From positions 1,798,001-1,862,000 of the forward strand of contig NZ_CP124681.1 of NCBI RefSeq assembly GCF_029961765.1: a DNA stretch of 64,000 nucleotides, given 5' to 3'. Numbering within the stretch: position 1 is the first letter of the stretch; each line of letters starts with the position of its first letter. This stretch comes from Nocardioides sp. QY071 (GTDB lineage: Bacteria; Actinomycetota; Actinomycetes; Propionibacteriales; Nocardioidaceae). The notes under the pieces were generated by a model, which saw nothing but the letters and a program-made list of their open reading frames with translations, was not told where the DNA came from and did no database searches. This document shows, piece after piece, positions 24,980 through 34,778 of the stretch. Position numbers and translations under genes: made by a program.

Positions 24980-25969
24980 ATGGACGACGTGAGCCGCCGT
25001 GACCAGTCCCTCGCCGCCCTGGTGGCCGTGATCTGGGGCTTCAACTTCGTCGTCATCGACTGGGGGATGGGCGAGGTTCCGCCGCTGCTGTTCCTTGCGG
25101 CGCGCTTCCTCGCCGTGGTCGTCCCGGCGGTGTTCCTGCTCGACCCGCCGCCCGTGCCGTGGCGCACCGTCGCCGCGGTCGGGACGTTCATGTCGCTGGG
25201 CCAGTTCGCGTTCCTGTACGTCGCCATGGACGCCGGGATGCCGCCCGGGCTGGCCGGGCTGGTGCTTCAGGCGCAGGTGGTGCTCACCATCCTCATCGCC
25301 GCTGCCGTGCTGCGTGAGCGGCCGACCCGCCCGCAGGTGCTCGGCGTGGTGCTGGGCGTCGCCGGGCTGGTCGTGGTCGGCCTGGGCCGGGGCGGTCACG
25401 TCCCCGCGGTGGCGCTGCTGCTGTGCCTGTCGGCCGCCCTGATGTGGGCGATCGGCAACGTCGTCTCGCGCGCCTCGGGCGCCACGGGCGGGCTGTCGCT
25501 GACCGTGTGGTCGGCGCTCGTCGTACCCGTCCCGCTGGTGCTGCTCTCCCTGGTCGTCGACGGCCCGGCCGCGGTCGCGGACGGCCTCGGCGCCTTCGGC
25601 TGGCGGGCGGCGGTCTCCACGCTCTACACCGCCGGCCTCGCCTCGCTGGTCGGCTACGGGATCTTCAACACCCTGCTCTCACGCAACCCCTCGGCCGCGG
25701 TGGTGCCGTGGATCCTGCTCGTCCCGCCGGTCGCGATCGGATCGGCGTGGGCGCTGCTCGACGAGGTCCCGGCGCCGGCCGAGCTGGTCGGGGGAGCGGT
25801 GCTGGTGCTCGGGGTTGCCGTGTCAGCGCGCCCCATGCGAATTGGTCGCGATCGGGGCGATTCTGCGACCAATTCGGATGGGGCGCCGGCGGTCAGCGCC
25901 CCGACTCGGTGTACGCCGGACCCGTCCCGGCCAGGCTCGCCAGGGCAGCCCGCACCCGCCGGGCGGTGA
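24980..25969 (+). CDS. EamA/DMT-family transporter with read-through tail
   Basis: A ten-helix EamA (drug/metabolite transporter) protein: LAALVAVIWGFNFVVIDWGMG (helix 1), PPGLAGLVLQAQVVLTILIAA in the first EamA repeat and IFNTLLSRNPSAAVVPWILLVPPVAI in the second. Membrane sequence ends near LVLGVAVSARPM. The remaining about 45 residues are encoded by a long hairpin (25828-25886) and by the antisense of the Nudix gene, so the original stop has probably been lost. The frame overlaps the Nudix gene by 77 nt. Start ATG 24980 (GTG 24989 possible). Likely an amino-acid or metabolite exporter controlled by the divergent LysR gene. Confidence 0.8.
   Translation: MDDVSRRDQSLAALVAVIWGFNFVVIDWGMGEVPPLLFLAARFLAVVVPAVFLLDPPPVPWRTVAAVGTFMSLGQFAFLYVAMDAGMPPGLAGLVLQAQVVLTILIAAAVLRERPTRPQVLGVVLGVAGLVVVGLGRGGHVPAVALLLCLSAALMWAIGNVVSRASGATGGLSLTVWSALVVPVPLVLLSLVVDGPAAVADGLGAFGWRAAVSTLYTAGLASLVGYGIFNTLLSRNPSAAVVPWILLVPPVAIGSAWALLDEVPAPAELVGGAVLVLGVAVSARPMRIGRDRGDSATNSDGAPAVSAPTRCTPDPSRPGSPGQPAPAGR
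25828..25886. terminator. Long bidirectional hairpin between EamA and Nudix genes
   Basis: A 22-nt arm at 25828-25849 and its complement at 25865-25886 differ at one base; the loop is 15 nt. The arms contain GCGAATTGGTCGC-type sequence flanked by GCGCCCCAT/ATGGGGCGC. It sits between convergent genes, so it probably terminates both, but the EamA reading frame runs straight through it. Confidence 0.7.
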
Positions 25970-26675
25970 AGTCGGCCGCCCGCTCGTCGATCTCGGCGAG
26001 GGTGAGGAAGTCGGCCGTCTTGATCTCGCGTGGCTGCGGGACGACCTGCTGCACGATCGAGGCGGGGTGCACGCCGCCGTCGAAGACCAGGCACAGGGCG
26101 TCGTCCCAGCCGCCCCACGGCGGGAGCCAGTCGGTGAGCAGCAGCGCTCCGGCATCGATCGTGAGGTCGAGCTCCTCCTCGACCTCACGGGCGACCGCGA
26201 CCCGCGGCGACTCGCCGACCTCGACCACGCCGCCGGGCAGGTCCCAGTCGGTCTTGTAGGTCAGGTTGCACATGAGCACCCGCGGCTCGGAACCGTCGGA
26301 CCCGTCGCAGTCGCGCACCAGCATCTGGCCGATCCCGCGCTTGCGCGGCAGGAACGAGTTGAGCAGTGCACGGAACCCGCCCGGCTCGTGGACCGGCACG
26401 TCGTCGACCAGCCGTGCGTAGACCACCACGTCGCCCGCGCGACCGCGCTGCACGCCCTCACGCCGCATCCCCGACCAGGTCGCGATCCGCTGCGCCTCGG
26501 CGTCGTCGATGGCGACCTTCACCTCGACCCGCTCGTGGTCGGTGAGGGCCTCGGCCACCTGGCGGCGTACGACGTCGACCGCGGCCTGCCAGCCGCGCTC
26601 GGTCAGGTCAGAGGTCCAGGTCAGCCGGGCGACGCCGTCGTCGACGGTGGCGTGGCTGATCTCGGACTCGGGCAC
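25893..26675 (-). CDS. Nudix hydrolase with N-terminal GNAT-like region
   Basis: The 260-residue protein has a C-terminal Nudix domain with the box GGVVEVGESPRVAVAREVEEELDL (residues about 148-171), including the metal-binding REVEEEL. Residues 1 to about 95 resemble part of an acetyltransferase domain (GWQAAVDVVRRQVAEAL, then ATWSGMRREGVQRGRAGDVVVYARL). Nudix enzymes cleave nucleoside-diphosphate-linked compounds; substrate unknown. Start GTG 26675; TAGGGT lies 6 nt before it, inside the end of glgB, so an internal leaderless promoter is likely in addition to read-through from glgB (4-nt gap). Confidence 0.8.
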   Translation of the reverse strand: MPESEISHATVDDGVARLTWTSDLTERGWQAAVDVVRRQVAEALTDHERVEVKVAIDDAEAQRIATWSGMRREGVQRGRAGDVVVYARLVDDVPVHEPGGFRALLNSFLPRKRGIGQMLVRDCDGSDGSEPRVLMCNLTYKTDWDLPGGVVEVGESPRVAVAREVEEELDLTIDAGALLLTDWLPPWGGWDDALCLVFDGGVHPASIVQQVVPQPREIKTADFLTLAEIDERAADFTARRVRAALASLAGTGPAYTESGR

Positions 26676-26679
26676 GCGC

Positions 26680-28605
<1,926 letters not shown>

Positions 28606-28612
28606 CTCGTTG

Positions 28613-28618
28613 AGTCTA
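28613..28618 (-). promoter_or_regulatory. -10 box of a leaderless promoter for glgB
   Basis: TAGACT on the minus strand ends 7 nt before the glgB ATG (28605). Confidence 0.45.
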
Positions 28619-28622
28619 GCCC

Positions 28623-29894
28623 GTGCGCCATGATGCGCAGGTGAGTGAGCGCATCGGCTGGAGGTACACCGTCCTCGTCCCGGCGGTGCTGGCGGTGCTG
28701 TCGATGATCGGGCCCTTCAGCATCGACACGCCGTTCCCGGCGTTCCCCGAGATGGGGCGCGACCTCGACGTCGACACCGGCGCGCTGCAGCTGATCGTGA
28801 CCGTCTACCTCGGCTCGTTCGCCCTGATGAGCGTCTTCCACGGCCCGCTGTCCGACGCGGTCGGCCGGCGGCCGGTGATGGTCGGCGGCGTCGCGGTCTA
28901 CGTGCTCGCCTCGCTGGGCTGCGTCGTGTCCGGCAGCCTGCCGCTGCTCCTGGTGTGCCGCGCCCTGCAGGGCCTCAGTGCCGGCGGCGCCACCATCGTC
29001 AGCCGGACCGTGATCCGCGACCTCTTCGACGGCCCGCAGGCGCAGAAGCTGATGAGCCGGGTCGCGATCATCTTCGGCCTCGCGCCTGCCGTCGGACCGC
29101 TGCTCGGCGGGGTGCTCCTGCAGCTCGGCCCCTGGCAGCTGATCTTCGGCTTCCAGGCCGCCATGGGCGTGCTGCTGATCGCTTCCGTGCTCTTCCTGCT
29201 CCCCGAGACCCACCCGCGCGAACGCCGGGTCCCGCTGCAGGTCGGTGCCGTCCTCGGCGGCCTGGTCGAGGTCGCCCGGGTCGGCGCCTTCCACCGCCTC
29301 GGCTGGGCCACCGCGCTGATCTTCGGCGCCCAGTTCCTCTACATCGGCGGCGCCGCCATCTTCGTCGTCGACGTCCTCGGCGAGGGCGAGCTCGACTTCT
29401 GGAAGCTGTTCGTCCCCATGATCGGCTCGATGATGCTCGGCTCCTGGCTGTGCGGCCGCGCCGCCGGCCGGATCTCCGCCCGCCGCCTGGTCTCCTGGGG
29501 CTGCACGACGTCCTTCGCGGGCGGGGTGATCGGCGTCCTCGTCGCCTCCCTCGGAGCCGGCGACGAGCTGCCCTGGGCCGTCATCGGCGTGTCCCTCATC
29601 GCCCTCGGCAACGGCATCACGTACCCGACCATGCAGCTGATGCTCCTCGACCGCTTCCCGGCCCGCCGCGGCGCCGTGGTCTCGCTCGCCACGTTCATCG
29701 CCCTCGTCCTCAACGCCGTCACCGCGGTGGCCGTCGTACCCGTGATCGGCGGCTCGGCCCTCGGCTTCGCCGTCGCCGCCCTCGTCGGCGTCGGCGCCGG
29801 CCAGCTGTGCTGGAGCTGGCACGTCGCCGTCGAGGACCGGGACTGCGCGGTCTCCGGGGATGTGGGTGAGCGGGAGCCCGTGGAGCTGCTGTAG
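28623..29894 (+). CDS. Bcr/CflA-type MFS multidrug transporter
   Basis: A 423-residue, twelve-helix MFS protein of the Bcr/CflA drug-resistance group: [22 protein letters not shown] in helix 1, [25 protein letters not shown] with the GxxxDxxGRR motif A, and [22 protein letters not shown] in helix 4. It exports small hydrophobic compounds. GTG 28623 is used; GTG 28641 is equally possible. It is divergent from glgB with a gap of only about 17-35 nt. Its terminator hairpin is interrupted by the IS element at 29921. It may belong to the accessory insertion between glgB and pep2. Confidence 0.85.
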   Translation: MRHDAQVSERIGWRYTVLVPAVLAVLSMIGPFSIDTPFPAFPEMGRDLDVDTGALQLIVTVYLGSFALMSVFHGPLSDAVGRRPVMVGGVAVYVLASLGCVVSGSLPLLLVCRALQGLSAGGATIVSRTVIRDLFDGPQAQKLMSRVAIIFGLAPAVGPLLGGVLLQLGPWQLIFGFQAAMGVLLIASVLFLLPETHPRERRVPLQVGAVLGGLVEVARVGAFHRLGWATALIFGAQFLYIGGAAIFVVDVLGEGELDFWKLFVPMIGSMMLGSWLCGRAAGRISARRLVSWGCTTSFAGGVIGVLVASLGAGDELPWAVIGVSLIALGNGITYPTMQLMLLDRFPARRGAVVSLATFIALVLNAVTAVAVVPVIGGSALGFAVAALVGVGAGQLCWSWHVAVEDRDCAVSGDVGEREPVELL

Positions 29895-29899
29895 GCGGC

Positions 29900-29920
29900 T
29901 GCATGAATCCCCGGTCGGCC
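29900..29920. terminator. Left half of the MFS terminator hairpin, cut by the IS
   Basis: TGCATGAATCCCCGG (29900-29914) is the left arm; its complement CCGGGGATTCATGCA lies at 31357-31371 beyond the IS. Joined across the IS with one copy of the target duplication, they make a 15-bp perfect stem with a TCGG loop placed 6 nt after the MFS stop. Confidence 0.65.
29913..29920 (+). repeat. Target-site duplication (left), GGTCGGCC
   Basis: The same eight bases in the same orientation directly follow the right end of the IS at 31351-31358. Eight bp is the usual duplication made by ISL3-family elements. Confidence 0.8.
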
Positions 29921-31350
29921 GGCTCTCCTGACTCATGTGTGGGTGGTGCGGCCGGGGAGTTGTGGGCGGTGTGTGCCTAGGCTGAGCATCGCGAGCGCGA
30001 TGAGTGGTCGGGGCGTGTGGAACCCGAACGCGATGCGGGTCAGGAGTCGGATCTTGGTGTTCACCGACTCGACCAGAGCGTTGGTCAGACGGTGAGTGAG
30101 AGTCGCTTCGACGCGGGCAGCAATGGCTTCGATCCGTGTGGCGAGGTGGGCGAACTCCTCGATCCCGCTGGCGCGTGCCCAGGCCAGCCACTCTCGGAAG
30201 GCGTCGATGGCGTCGGGGCCGTGCATGCGGAACAGGGCGCGTAGGCCCTCCTTGAGCCGGTAGGCCTCCCACAGTCGGGGGTGGGTGGCCGCGATCCAGG
30301 CCAGCCGTTGCTGTTGGCGGTCGGTGAGGTCCTCTGGGTTTCTCCACAGGGCGTAGCGGGCCTCACGCAGCTGGCGGGCCGCGCCGGTGGAGTCGCGGCG
30401 CTGTCGGCCCTGTTCGCGACCGTTCTTGCGGGTCGCGCCGGCGGCGCGGGCTTCGCGCCACGCGGCGGCACGAACGGTGCCCAGGGCGTCGTTGGCCCAT
30501 TTCACGACATGGAACGGGTCGGCACACTGCACGGCTTGGGGGCAGCGTTCGGTGACGACCTCGCCGATCCACGAGGCCGAGTCGGCCGAGACATGAGTGA
30601 TCTGGACGCTGCGTTCGGGACCGAGGTCGTCGAAGAAGCGGCGCAGCGTGGCACGGTCACGGCCGGGTTCGGCCCACACCAGGTGTCCGGTGTCGTGGTC
30701 GACGACGACGGTCAGATAGAGCTGTCCGCGGCGGTAGGAGACCTCGTCGATCCCGATCCGCCGCAACCCATCGAGCCGGGCGCCTGTCGGCCCGCCGGTG
30801 GTGGTGTCGATCTGTTGCCAAACTCGGTCCAGGATCGATCCCACGCTGCGCCACGCGATGCGCATCAGTTCGCTGACCGCGGACTTCGAGGTCCGCACCG
30901 CCAGCCACGCTGCCTGGGCGTCGAAGGTGTGGGTGTGTCCCGCGCCATGGACCGCCCAGGGCACATGAGCCACATTCACGCCGTGCTCGCGGCACTGGAC
31001 CCGGGGTGCGTCAGCTTCTAGGAAGGTCATCGTGGCGCCGTGGTCCAGGGTGCGCCAGCGGCGTCGTCCTGCCCCGGCGTCGTAGCCGGGGCAGGGCCGC
31101 CGACAGTGGCCACATCGGCCGCGTTGGCGGGCCATCGGCCGTACGTCGATGACCAGCACGCCACCGTCAAGGCGAGCGTTCTCGATCGCGGTGTGTTCCA
31201 GCCCCAACAGGCCACGGAATAGGCTGACGAGTGCCACGCCGTTCTCCTGACGCTCCGGTTTCGTTTCTCGACAACTCGAAACCTAGACAGGGAGCGGCGT
31301 GTGCTCGTTCAGGCCACGCAGCAACCACCCACGGATACGTCAGGAGAGCC
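29921..31350. mobile_element. Complete ISL3-family insertion sequence, 1,430 bp
   Basis: The element has one full-length ISL3-type transposase and terminal inverted repeats: the left end GGCTCTCCTGAC is identical to the reverse complement of the right end for 12 bases. The match extends to about 23 of 27 (GTGGGTGGT again shared). Both ends are flanked by the 8-bp direct repeat GGTCGGCC. Size, GGCTCT ends and duplication length all fit ISL3. The transposase is intact, so the insertion may be recent. It sits exactly in the loop of a terminator hairpin. Confidence 0.9.
29933..31237 (-). CDS. ISL3-family transposase
   Basis: A 434-residue transposase with an N-terminal zinc-binding motif (CGHCRRPCPGY, about residues 42-52), a helix-turn-helix region around residue 120 (AVRTSKSAVSELMRIAW) and the DDE catalytic domain: IGIDEVSYRRGQLYLTVVVD carries the first aspartate, HVSADSASWI and CADPFHVVKWAND the second, and ALVESVNTKIRLLTR the glutamate. 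It catalyses cut-and-paste movement of the element. Start GTG 31237 follows AGGAGA. No frameshift or stop interrupts it. Confidence 0.93.
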   Translation of the reverse strand: MALVSLFRGLLGLEHTAIENARLDGGVLVIDVRPMARQRGRCGHCRRPCPGYDAGAGRRRWRTLDHGATMTFLEADAPRVQCREHGVNVAHVPWAVHGAGHTHTFDAQAAWLAVRTSKSAVSELMRIAWRSVGSILDRVWQQIDTTTGGPTGARLDGLRRIGIDEVSYRRGQLYLTVVVDHDTGHLVWAEPGRDRATLRRFFDDLGPERSVQITHVSADSASWIGEVVTERCPQAVQCADPFHVVKWANDALGTVRAAAWREARAAGATRKNGREQGRQRRDSTGAARQLREARYALWRNPEDLTDRQQQRLAWIAATHPRLWEAYRLKEGLRALFRMHGPDAIDAFREWLAWARASGIEEFAHLATRIEAIAARVEATLTHRLTNALVESVNTKIRLLTRIAFGFHTPRPLIALAMLSLGTHRPQLPGRTTHT

Positions 31351-31358
31351 GGTCGGCC
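31351..31358 (+). repeat. Target-site duplication (right), GGTCGGCC
   Basis: Identical direct copy of 29913-29920 immediately outside the right terminal repeat. Confidence 0.8.
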
Positions 31359-31362
31359 GGGG

Positions 31363-31408
31363 ATTCATGCACTTGTCGGGGGTTGCAACGGCCGACAAGT
31401 GCATGAAT
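31363..31408. terminator. Second hairpin right of the IS
   Basis: ATTCATGCACTTGTCGG (31363-31379) pairs perfectly over 17 bp with CCGACAAGTGCATGAAT (31392-31408); loop 12 nt. Its left arm is also the right arm of the hairpin split by the IS, so before insertion three copies of the TGCATGAAT arm could form two mutually exclusive stems between convergent genes. Confidence 0.65.
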
Positions 31409-31457
31409 TGCCCGACCGGTGTGACTCCTGGGGCTGCTGCGACCAGAGGCCCGCGGT

Positions 31458-31736
31458 TCAGCGCCCGCGGTGCTCCCGCCGGAGCCGGCGGATGCGCTGG
31501 ACGTTCTGCCACGTGCTGAGTAGCGCCCCCTCAGCGACCTGCCGTACGACGCACTCCGGGATGGGCGCCTGCACGCCCTGGCGGCGCTTCTCCATCCAGA
31601 TGATGTCGACAGCGTCGTCGATGGTCATCCGCTTCCGGTCGCGCCGGATGCGGCGGACGGCGGGATCGAAGATGCGGCGCATCTCCTCGGGCGCCGCGAT
31701 CCACGGCAGGTCCGTGAAGCCGTCGTCCCCGGGCAT
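31458..31736 (-). CDS. Small conserved-type hypothetical protein
   Basis: A 92-residue basic, helical protein of no recognised family: it opens MPGDDGFTDLPWIAAPEEM, continues RRIFDPAVRRIRRDRKRMTIDDAVDIIWMEKRRQ and ends in an arginine-rich tail. Its ATG shares the A with the TGA of the PPOX-type gene, so the two are translationally coupled. The coupling and absence of stops support it as a real gene. The arginine-rich C-terminus could bind nucleic acid, but there is no motif to assign a function. Confidence 0.55.
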   Translation of the reverse strand: MPGDDGFTDLPWIAAPEEMRRIFDPAVRRIRRDRKRMTIDDAVDIIWMEKRRQGVQAPIPECVVRQVAEGALLSTWQNVQRIRRLRREHRGR

Positions 31737-32248
31737 CAGCGCCGCCAGGTCTGCCGCGGGGCGTACCCGCCGCGCCGCAGCCAGTGCTCGGTGTACACGA
31801 TCCGGTCCGGCGTGATCACCGTGAGCGGGTCGGTCGGCGGTTCCGAGAGCGAGCGTCCGCGCTCGACGTGGTCGGCCTGCCAGCGCACCGCCTCCCAGTA
31901 GGCGTCGGCGTCCGGGTCGTCGCGCTCGAGGGTGCGTGCGGTGCCGAACAGCTGTGCGCCGCGGCTGCTCGCCTGACCGACCAGCGGCGCGACGATCCCG
32001 GCTGAGACACGCGGATCGCGGGCCAGGTTGCGCGACTTCGGCGACGCGTTCCAGCTGGTGTAGAAGATCTCGAGGCCGAGACTGAAGTAGCGGACCGGGG
32101 TGGCGGCGGGGGAGCCGTCGGCGGCGACGGTCGCGATCACCGCGGTGTTCAGGCTGGAGAGCAGGTTGAGGATCCGCTCCTCGAGCTGCTCCCGCGGCAG
32201 CACGCCGTCGGGCGAGGGTCCGGCGAGCCACGGGTTGGTGACGGGCAT
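31736..32248 (-). CDS. Pyridoxamine-5'-phosphate-oxidase-like FMN-binding protein
   Basis: The 170-residue protein has the split-barrel PPOX fold: ILNLLSSLNTAVIATVAADGSPAATPVRYFSLG, then the strand IFYTSWNASPKSRNLARDPRVSAGI, the phosphate/flavin contact region of this family, and a final EHWLRRGGYAPRQTWRR helix. Such proteins bind FMN or F420 and reduce small molecules or haem; the substrate is unknown. ATG 32248 lies 9 nt after the end of the sigma-fusion gene, so they form an operon. Confidence 0.8.
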   Translation of the reverse strand: MPVTNPWLAGPSPDGVLPREQLEERILNLLSSLNTAVIATVAADGSPAATPVRYFSLGLEIFYTSWNASPKSRNLARDPRVSAGIVAPLVGQASSRGAQLFGTARTLERDDPDADAYWEAVRWQADHVERGRSLSEPPTDPLTVITPDRIVYTEHWLRRGGYAPRQTWRR

Positions 32249-32257
32249 GCCCGATCC

Positions 32258-33898
32258 TCACATGTCGACCCCGATGAACTCCGGGTCCCCGCCCTTCGGC
32301 TTCATCGTGCCGAGCTCGTCGCAGCGGGGCGCCCCGACCTCGCAGTCGTAGATCGTGAAGTCCGGGTAGTCGTGGCCGGTGGCCACGAGGATCGAGCCGT
32401 CGGTGTCGACGGCGTACCAACCGAAGAAGTCGCCCATCGCGGCCGGACCGACGGGCAGCACGACCGGGGCGTCGCCGGGCGTCGTGGGCTGCAGGGTGCT
32501 GCTCCAGTACAGGACGTAGCGGCCGTCGAGGGTCAGCTGGGCGTCGATCGCCCCGGCGACCACGCGCCAGTCGCCCTGGTCGGTGGGACGCGGGCCGTCG
32601 TAGAGGACGACGCCGGCGCGTACGTCGGCCACCCGGGTCGTCGGTCCGGCGAAGTCCTGCCACTGGTCGCCCTCCCAGGACCAGGTGCGAGTCCCGGCGT
32701 CGTCCCGGACGAACACCGCCCCCTGGTCGATCCCGTCGATCACCACGTCACCGCACTTCCCGCAGCCGACGGTCGTGGAGCCCAGGTCGTCGCCGCTGAC
32801 GAGGTCGCGGACGGTGATCGTCGCTGTGCCGTCGCGCAGCGTCGCCCACGCCACCAGCCGGCCGGCGCGGTCGACCTTCGCCGTCGGGTGGAAGCCGTGC
32901 GGGGCGTCGAGCGGCCCGTCGACGAGGCGCGACACGTCACCCTTCGCGTCGAGCAGCATCGGGCGCCCGGCGTCGAAGAAGACGACGCCCTCCTGCGTTG
33001 CGACTGCATCGGTGTCGAGCCATGTCATGTCGCCGTAGGGGAACGCCCGCCCGCCCAGGTGCAGGGTGGCCCCCGGGTCGGCGTACGCGCGGGCGCCGTG
33101 GCTGAAGTCCAGTGCCCCCACGGAGGCGTACGCCGGGTCGCGGACCGCCTGCCCGTCGTGGCCGGTCCCCGGCAGGGTGACGGCCAGGCCGATCCCCGCG
33201 GCGAGCACGGTGGTCGCGGCGAGCGCGGCCGTCGTACGCCGTCGCCGGCGCAGCCGATGTCCGGCGGCCCGGGCGGTGGACAGGTCCGCGGGAGGCACCG
33301 CGAAGTCGTCGATCCGCTCGGCGAGCAGGTCGCTCAGCTCGATGGTCACTCGTCGTCTCCCGTCGTGAAGGCGCCACATCGGCGCAGGTCGCGCGAAGCG
33401 GGCCTGGGACTTGACCGTCCCGCGCGAGCAGCCGAGCGCGAGTGCGATCTGCTCCTCGCTGAGGTCCTCGTAGTAGCGCAGCACGATGACCGCGCGCTGC
33501 CGCGGCGGCAGCGCGCGGACCGCGGCCCACATCCGGTCGCGTTCGGCGACGGCTCCGTCATGGGCCTCGGCGACCAGGCCGGTCTCGACGGCCGGATGGG
33601 GCCGCTCGCGCCGCGACCACGCCTTGCGGCGCAGGCCGAGGATCTCGTTGAGGACCATCCGGCGCAGGTAGGCCTCCGGGCTGTCGGCTCGACGTACCCG
33701 TCCCCACGACGCGTACGCCCGCGCGAACGCCGCTTGGACGGCGTCCTCGGCGGTGGCCGCGTCGTCGGCGACGGCACGCGCCATCCGGTACAGCCGCGGC
33801 CATTGCGCGGCGAACAGGTCGGCGTACTCCCGCTCGTCGTCCACCAGCACCTCCTGGACGAAGGATGCCGGAGGTTGGGCGGTGCCGAGTCTCTCCAC
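32258..33898 (-). CDS. ECF/SigE-type sigma factor fused in frame to a membrane-anchored propeller-like protein
   Basis: Residues 1 to about 168 are a SigE-family ECF sigma factor (region 2 around YADLFAAQWPRLYRMARAVADD and AYLRRMVLNEILG; region 4 RYYEDLSEEQIALALGCSRGTVKSQ). From about 184 a second protein starts, VTIELSDLLAERIDDFAVPP, with one transmembrane helix (TTAALAATTVLAAGIGLAVTL) and a beta-rich outer domain with paired cysteines (GCGKCGD, YDCEVGAPRCDE). Just before the join another frame gives a normal sigma ending (SRDLRRCGAFTTGDDE, stop 33346) that overlaps a GTG at 33349. So these are probably two genes (33346-33898 and 32258-33349) merged by one extra base near 33,398-33,403. GTG start 33898 is uncertain. 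Confidence 0.78.
   Translation of the reverse strand: MERLGTAQPPASFVQEVLVDDEREYADLFAAQWPRLYRMARAVADDAATAEDAVQAAFARAYASWGRVRRADSPEAYLRRMVLNEILGLRRKAWSRRERPHPAVETGLVAEAHDGAVAERDRMWAAVRALPPRQRAVIVLRYYEDLSEEQIALALGCSRGTVKSQARFARPAPMWRLHDGRRRVTIELSDLLAERIDDFAVPPADLSTARAAGHRLRRRRRTTAALAATTVLAAGIGLAVTLPGTGHDGQAVRDPAYASVGALDFSHGARAYADPGATLHLGGRAFPYGDMTWLDTDAVATQEGVVFFDAGRPMLLDAKGDVSRLVDGPLDAPHGFHPTAKVDRAGRLVAWATLRDGTATITVRDLVSGDDLGSTTVGCGKCGDVVIDGIDQGAVFVRDDAGTRTWSWEGDQWQDFAGPTTRVADVRAGVVLYDGPRPTDQGDWRVVAGAIDAQLTLDGRYVLYWSSTLQPTTPGDAPVVLPVGPAAMGDFFGWYAVDTDGSILVATGHDYPDFTIYDCEVGAPRCDELGTMKPKGGDPEFIGVDM
33398..33403 (-). other. Probable +1 indel that fuses the sigma factor to its downstream gene
   Basis: The plus strand reads AAGCGGGCCTGG here. 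Removing one G restores the frame SQAASRDLRRCGAFTTGDDE-stop, a standard sigma C-terminus, with a 4-nt GTGA overlap into the second gene. Confidence 0.55.
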
Positions 33899-33942
33899 AC
33901 CCCCAAGATGTCGACGGGGGCCGGTTCGGTTGGGTCGGTGTG

Positions 33943-34728
33943 ATGATGCGGGGCATGGCCCGTCTCGTGGTGCTCGCCGTCCTCATCGTCCTCACCGGCC
34001 TGCTCACAACCGCCGCCCCGGCATCAGCGCAACCGCCGGCGACCGTCCGCGCGGACCTGCCGCTCGCCGGGCGGCTGGTCGTGATCGACCCCGGCCACCA
34101 GCTCGGCAACTCCCGCCACCGCGCCGAGATCGCCCAGCCGGTCCCCGCGGGCAACGGCCAGACCAAGCCCTGCAACACCACGGGTACGGCGGCCAACGGC
34201 GGCTTCCCCGAGGCGACCTTCACCTGGCGCGTGGCCCGCCGCCTCGCCGGGCGGCTGCGCGCGCTCGGCGCCGAGGTGGTCCTGACCCGTACCACCAACA
34301 GCCGCGCCGACTGGGGGCCGTGCGTCGACGTCCGCGGCCGGCTCGGCAACGCCGGGTACCGCGGCTGGGACCGCCCCGCCGACCTCAAGCTCAGCATCCA
34401 CGGCGACGGCTCGCTCAGCGGTGGCCGCGGCTTCCACGTCATCGTCGCCGCCAAGCCCGACGGCCGGGCCGCGTCCACCGCCTTCGGCCGCGCCGTCCGC
34501 GGCGCCCTCCACGGCCGCGGCTTCCGCAACGCCACCTACACCGCCGGCGGCCGCGGCCTCACCCACCGCTCCGACCTCGCCACCCTCAACCTGTCCGAGG
34601 TACCGACCGCGATGGTCGAGCTCGGCAACATGCGCAGCGCTGCCGACGCCCGGGTGATGACCTCGCGGAAGGGGCAGAACCGGTACGCCGCAGCGCTGGC
34701 CACCGCGGTCAGTCGCTACCTGCTCTGA
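33943..34728 (+). CDS. Secreted N-acetylmuramoyl-L-alanine amidase (Amidase_3)
   Basis: The 261-residue protein has a signal peptide (RLVVLAVLIVLTGLLTTAAPASA, cleavage before Q) and an Amidase_3 domain from VVIDPGHQLGN, whose histidine is a zinc ligand. FPEATFTWRVA supplies the zinc glutamate, LSIHGDGS the second zinc histidine and VELGNMRS the catalytic glutamate. It cuts the amide bond between muramic acid and the peptide stem of the cell wall. Two cysteines in the insert (KPCNTTG, WGPCVDV) may form a disulphide. Start could be ATG 33943, 33946 or 33955. Its stop lies inside the 54-bp palindrome shared with pep2. Confidence 0.88.
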   Translation: MMRGMARLVVLAVLIVLTGLLTTAAPASAQPPATVRADLPLAGRLVVIDPGHQLGNSRHRAEIAQPVPAGNGQTKPCNTTGTAANGGFPEATFTWRVARRLAGRLRALGAEVVLTRTTNSRADWGPCVDVRGRLGNAGYRGWDRPADLKLSIHGDGSLSGGRGFHVIVAAKPDGRAASTAFGRAVRGALHGRGFRNATYTAGGRGLTHRSDLATLNLSEVPTAMVELGNMRSAADARVMTSRKGQNRYAAALATAVSRYLL

Positions 34729-34778
34729 GTTGGGTGGGTGAGGGTGACCCATGGGTCACTCTCACCCACCCAACTCAG
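34725..34778. terminator. 54-bp near-perfect palindrome between amidase and pep2
   Basis: The 27-nt left arm starts CTGAGTTGGGTGGGTGAG and the right arm ends CTCACCCACCCAACTCAG; they meet at CCATGG with one mismatch and no loop. Both convergent stop codons (34726-34728 and 34775-34777) are inside the arms, making it a compact bidirectional terminator. Confidence 0.75.

Noticed and set aside
29900..31371. A 33-bp terminal inverted repeat TGCATGAATCCCC... as the IS end
   Set aside because: Inside this sequence GGTCGGCC is in the same orientation on both sides, so it is the target duplication. The outer matching arms belong to the pre-existing hairpin and the true ends are GGCTCT at 29921 and 31350.
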